Shown in pieces: positions 4,158 to 7,223 of a stretch of 7,223 bases of DNA; position 1 is the stretch's first letter, and each line of letters starts with the position of its first letter. The stretch is from Christensenellaceae bacterium. GTDB taxonomy: Bacteria; Bacillota; Clostridia; Christensenellales; Aristaeellaceae. The position numbers and the translations under genes were made by a program. The notes under the pieces were generated by a model, which saw only the letters and a list, made by a program, of their open reading frames with translations, ran no database searches and was not told where the DNA came from. The stretch covers positions 1 through 7,223 of the forward strand of contig JADGQP010000175.1 of the NCBI GenBank assembly GCA_017881705.1, read 5' to 3'.

Positions 4158-7112
4158 ATGCCATACGCAAGACGGGGCAGGGCGAAAACCTACGATTCGG
4201 ATTCCTTGCTGTTCAGGAGCATCCTTGGGGTGCTGTTGATCGCTATCGGCGTGCTGTCGCTTATCTCCATTGTAGGCGGCGTCAGCGGCGCGGTGTTTAC
4301 GGCGATTAAACAGGGCATGCAGGGGTTGGGCGGCGTAATGTGTCCGGGCATTCCGCTGTTTTTCATCTGGGGCGGTGCGCTGGTCGCGTTTTCGGCGCGC
4401 CGAAAAGCGCCTGTGCGCGCAATTTTGTTATTATTACTGTTATATTTTTGCGTATTGGGCATCCTCAACCTGCTCAGTAAAATCGGCACGCGCGATCTGC
4501 TGGAATACGCGATTGTACATAACCAAAACCTCAAGCCCCCGGCGCCTGATGCGGCCGGGTATTGGGCCGTCATCACCGCCGGTTACCAGTTAAGCGCCGC
4601 CAGCGGCGCTTTCGGGGGCGCGCTGGGCATGCTGACCGCATGGCCCCTGTGGACTTATACCAGCTATATCATAGGCGTGGCGATACTGGGAGCGATCTCC
4701 CTAACCTGCGTGCTTTTCTTTTCCAAATTGGACGTTGTGGGCATGGTGCGTCATTTTCGGGGAACTTCCGATCAACGGCTGGAGCAGCGCGAATTGAAAC
4801 GCCAGCAAAAAGTGTATGAAAAACAGCTGGCGGCGCAGGAGCGCGCGGAGGCGGACAGTCGGGGGCTTACCCAAAACCAAACCGCGATGAATACTCCCAT
4901 GCAGCCCGCACAGTACACGCAGCCGATGCCCGGGCAAACACAGCCCGCCGCTCCGCAGGGATATTCGGCTTTCGCGGGGAACGCTGCCTGGCCGCAGGGG
5001 ATGCCCGCTATGAACGGCACACAGCAACTCATGCCACAGGCGGCGTTTCCAAACCCCGCGAACGTGCCGCAAGGCGGTTTGTTTAACGACATGATCGTGC
5101 CGGAACTTCCCGACGGAGCCAGCACACCAACCTGGAAACTTAAGAAACCTTTGGGTAAAAAATCGGCGGATACCGCAGGGGCGTTGACGGCTATTGCAGA
5201 CGCGCCGGTCAGGGACCGCGACATGAACCGTGCGCTTGAAAAAATGGAGGATAACCGCAAACGCAAGGAACAGATTCAGCAGCGGATCAGCAATCCGGAG
5301 GAAACTGCGTCTTCTTATAACTACACGCTGGATGACGCTCGCCTACGCAGCGCTGCGAAGCAAACACGCGCCTTTGGGAGCGGCCTGGCGGCGAACCCAC
5401 CTGCGGCAAGCGCGCAGAACGTTTCAAAACCCGGTGCGATGTCGCGGGAGCAGATCGCCTATGCCAACCAAACCGCGGCTTACCGCGCGCCGGATGAGCA
5501 GACCAGGATGGAACCTGCCGCGCCCGTGAACGACCCCTTTTCGGCCTATAAAAAACCTGCCGGAAGCCAACTTGCGACCGGCCAACGCTCGAACCAACCC
5601 AACCGTCCAACACCGCCTAAAGCCGAGCATGGCGCGACAACGGATGGGCACGAAAAAGCTTACCCTTACCCGATGATCGAGTTGCTGAACCTGCAGACGC
5701 AAACCCCGCCGGACACGCGGGAAATGGACAGGCTCAACGCGATCAGGCTGGAACAGACACTGGACAGCTTCGGCATTCCCGCGCAGGTGCAGCATGTAAC
5801 GCACGGCCCCGCGGTAACGCGTTTCGAGCTGGGGCTGAACTCCAGCGGCATTAACGTGAAGCGCATTATGAACATCGCAGACAATATCGCGCTGGATATG
5901 GCAGCCAACGGCGGAGTGCGCATTGAGGTGCCTATACCGGGGACCAACCTGTTCGGGGTAGAGGTGCCCAACCAGGAAATCATCGGCGTTTCGCTGGCCG
6001 AGGTGCTCACCAGCCCCGAAATGACCAATGCCAAATCTCCGCTTTCGGTGGCGCTGGGCAAAGATATCTCGGGTCGCCCGGTGATCTGCGATTTGGCCAA
6101 GATGCCGCACCTGCTGATTGCCGGACAAACCGGCAGCGGTAAATCCGTATGCATCAACGCGATCATCAACAGCTTGCTTTTCCGTGCCTCACCCGAAGAG
6201 GTACGCATGATCATGATCGACCCCAAGGTGGTGGAACTGCAAGGTTACAACCATGTGCCGCACCTGCTGATCCCCGTGGTGAGCGACTCGCACAAGGCAG
6301 CGGGCGCGCTGGCCTGGGCCGTGCAGGAAATGCTGGATCGCTACCATAAAATGCAAAGCAAGGGAGTGCGGGAGATTACTGCCTATAACGCCAAGGTGAA
6401 GGGCGACGAGCCAAAACTGCCGCGCATCGTGATTATTATCGACGAGCTGTCCGACCTGATGCTCGCCTGCAAAAAGGAAGTGGAGGAGAGCATCATCCGC
6501 CTTGCGCAGCTGGCGCGCGCAGCGGGCATCCATGTGGTAATAGCGACCCAGCGCCCGACCGTGAACGTGATTACAGGCCTGATTAAGGCCAACGTCCCCT
6601 CGCGTATCGCTTTCGCGGTTGCTTCCAGCATCGACAGCCGCACCATATTGGATATGAACGGAGCCGAAAAACTGCTGGGCCGCGGCGACATGTTCTATTT
6701 TCCTACGGGCGCGAAGGCACCGACCCGCGTGCAGGGTTGTTTTGTGAGCGATGCGGAAATCAATAACGTGGTAGAGTATATCGGCAACAACTCCGAGACC
6801 GACTACGACGTGAGCATTAACGAAATTATGGAAAGCCAAAGCGCGGACGAGACCGACGCAGACGCCGACGATGCGGACGACAGTGATCAGGATGATCGCC
6901 TGCAGGAAGCCGTGGAAATGGTGCTGACCGACGGGCAGGCAAGCATTAGCATGCTCCAGCGACGCATGAAAATCGGCTATGCGCGTGCTGGCAGGCTGAT
7001 CGACGATATGGCCGCGCGCGGCATCGTAAGCAAGAGCGCGGGCAGCAAACCCCGCGAGATCCTGATTTCGTACGAGCAGTATTTGCAAAAAAAGGACGCT
7101 TACCTGCGTTAA
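4158..7112 (+). CDS. ftsK: FtsK/SpoIIIE family DNA translocase
   Basis: This 984-residue membrane-anchored motor pumps chromosomal DNA through the division or sporulation septum. Four or five hydrophobic segments lie at about 20-48, 62-80, 86-105, 134-158 and 165-189. A basic/Gln-rich, coiled-coil-like stretch (205-232) and a long linker rich in Pro, Gln, Ala and Met (about 237-500) follow. The alpha domain starts near YPYPMIELL (502-510). The RecA-like beta domain has Walker A GQTGSGKS (656-663), Walker B IVIIIDEL (757-764) and the conserved ATQRPTVNVITGLIK (796-810). An acidic spacer DETDADADDADDSDQDD (897-913) precedes the winged-helix gamma domain (about 915-970, with IGYARAGRLID at 939-949), which in this family reads directional DNA sites. 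ATG 4158 follows GGAGG at 4149-4153 by 4 nt. Both ATPase motifs are intact. FtsK and SpoIIIE cannot be told apart from sequence alone. It lies 25 nt after the exported-protein gene, probably as an operon. Confidence 0.96.
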   Translation: MPYARRGRAKTYDSDSLLFRSILGVLLIAIGVLSLISIVGGVSGAVFTAIKQGMQGLGGVMCPGIPLFFIWGGALVAFSARRKAPVRAILLLLLLYFCVLGILNLLSKIGTRDLLEYAIVHNQNLKPPAPDAAGYWAVITAGYQLSAASGAFGGALGMLTAWPLWTYTSYIIGVAILGAISLTCVLFFSKLDVVGMVRHFRGTSDQRLEQRELKRQQKVYEKQLAAQERAEADSRGLTQNQTAMNTPMQPAQYTQPMPGQTQPAAPQGYSAFAGNAAWPQGMPAMNGTQQLMPQAAFPNPANVPQGGLFNDMIVPELPDGASTPTWKLKKPLGKKSADTAGALTAIADAPVRDRDMNRALEKMEDNRKRKEQIQQRISNPEETASSYNYTLDDARLRSAAKQTRAFGSGLAANPPAASAQNVSKPGAMSREQIAYANQTAAYRAPDEQTRMEPAAPVNDPFSAYKKPAGSQLATGQRSNQPNRPTPPKAEHGATTDGHEKAYPYPMIELLNLQTQTPPDTREMDRLNAIRLEQTLDSFGIPAQVQHVTHGPAVTRFELGLNSSGINVKRIMNIADNIALDMAANGGVRIEVPIPGTNLFGVEVPNQEIIGVSLAEVLTSPEMTNAKSPLSVALGKDISGRPVICDLAKMPHLLIAGQTGSGKSVCINAIINSLLFRASPEEVRMIMIDPKVVELQGYNHVPHLLIPVVSDSHKAAGALAWAVQEMLDRYHKMQSKGVREITAYNAKVKGDEPKLPRIVIIIDELSDLMLACKKEVEESIIRLAQLARAAGIHVVIATQRPTVNVITGLIKANVPSRIAFAVASSIDSRTILDMNGAEKLLGRGDMFYFPTGAKAPTRVQGCFVSDAEINNVVEYIGNNSETDYDVSINEIMESQSADETDADADDADDSDQDDRLQEAVEMVLTDGQASISMLQRRMKIGYARAGRLIDDMAARGIVSKSAGSKPREILISYEQYLQKKDAYLR

Positions 7113-7150
7113 TGCACGAGGTCTGCATACAATAAACGCGAAACGCACCC

Positions 7151-7190
7151 ACACCGGCGCGCAATACTCGCGTATATCGTGTTTTCTTTT
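7151..7190 (+). terminator. Weak candidate terminator after ftsK
   Basis: ACAC 7151-7154 can pair with GTGT 7179-7182, and CGCG 7158-7161 with CGCG 7169-7172, with unpaired bases between, followed by a T-rich run (7182-7190, TTTTCTTTT). The stem is short and interrupted, so the call rests mainly on the T-run and the position after the stop codon. The rest of 7113-7223 shows no gene. Confidence 0.25.
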
Positions 7191-7223
7191 CGCAAATCAG
7201 CGTGGAAAGCCCCGAATTGATTG

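Noticed and set aside
7087..7093. A7 run near the 3' end of ftsK as a possible slippage site
   Set aside because: It encodes Lys-Lys in the extreme C-terminus, has no downstream structure or overlapping frame, and the frame closes normally at 7112.
6189..7154. Minus-strand frame of 321 codons opposite the FtsK motor domain
   Set aside because: It is antisense to highly conserved FtsK motifs, shows no recognisable domain or convincing ribosome binding site, and is explained as a shadow frame.
1..7223. Search for CRISPR arrays, tRNA/rRNA genes, insertion sequences, phage or defence genes
   Set aside because: No regularly spaced repeats, tRNA-like cloverleaf, transposase, integrase or terminal inverted repeats were seen; all long frames are accounted for by core genes.

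Overview
The window looks like ordinary chromosome from a GC-rich, anaerobic, fermentative Firmicute, probably in the class Clostridia. The reasons are an NAD(P)-linked multimeric [FeFe]-hydrogenase, AGGAGG-type ribosome binding sites, sigma-A-like promoters, a Gram-positive style FtsK/SpoIIIE, and an exported protein of a type common in Clostridia and Bacilli. The genus cannot be named from the sequence alone.

Layout. At 1-382 (+) is the C-terminal end of a NuoF/HydB/HndC-like flavoprotein subunit. At 398-2146 (+) follows the complete catalytic [FeFe]-hydrogenase subunit. The two sit 15 nt apart and are the tail of a hydrogenase operon that ends at a strong hairpin (2170-2201). On the minus strand, rplS (ribosomal protein L19, 2314-2664) runs convergently towards it and has its own terminator (2252-2292), a candidate leader hairpin (2688-2730) and an extended -10 promoter (2748-2777). 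After a divergent intergenic region of about 265 nt, a plus-strand pair begins: an exported DUF3298-type protein (start chosen at 2930, end 4132), then a FtsK/SpoIIIE DNA translocase (4158-7112) 25 nt later. The last 111 nt hold no recognisable gene.

How the genes work together. The two hydrogenase genes belong to one enzyme. The flavoprotein subunit exchanges electrons with NAD(P)H and passes them through iron-sulfur clusters to the H-cluster subunit, which makes or oxidises H2. L19 is an independent housekeeping gene, here transcribed on its own. The exported protein and FtsK are probably co-transcribed; a functional link is only suggested by position.

I found no undescribed multi-gene system. 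The points most worth a second look are the TSCSPGW form of the hydrogenase L1 motif, the stand-alone rplS with a structured leader, a promoter that overlaps and so rules against the longest start of the exported protein, an imperfect inverted repeat just upstream of that promoter, and low-complexity linkers in FtsK.
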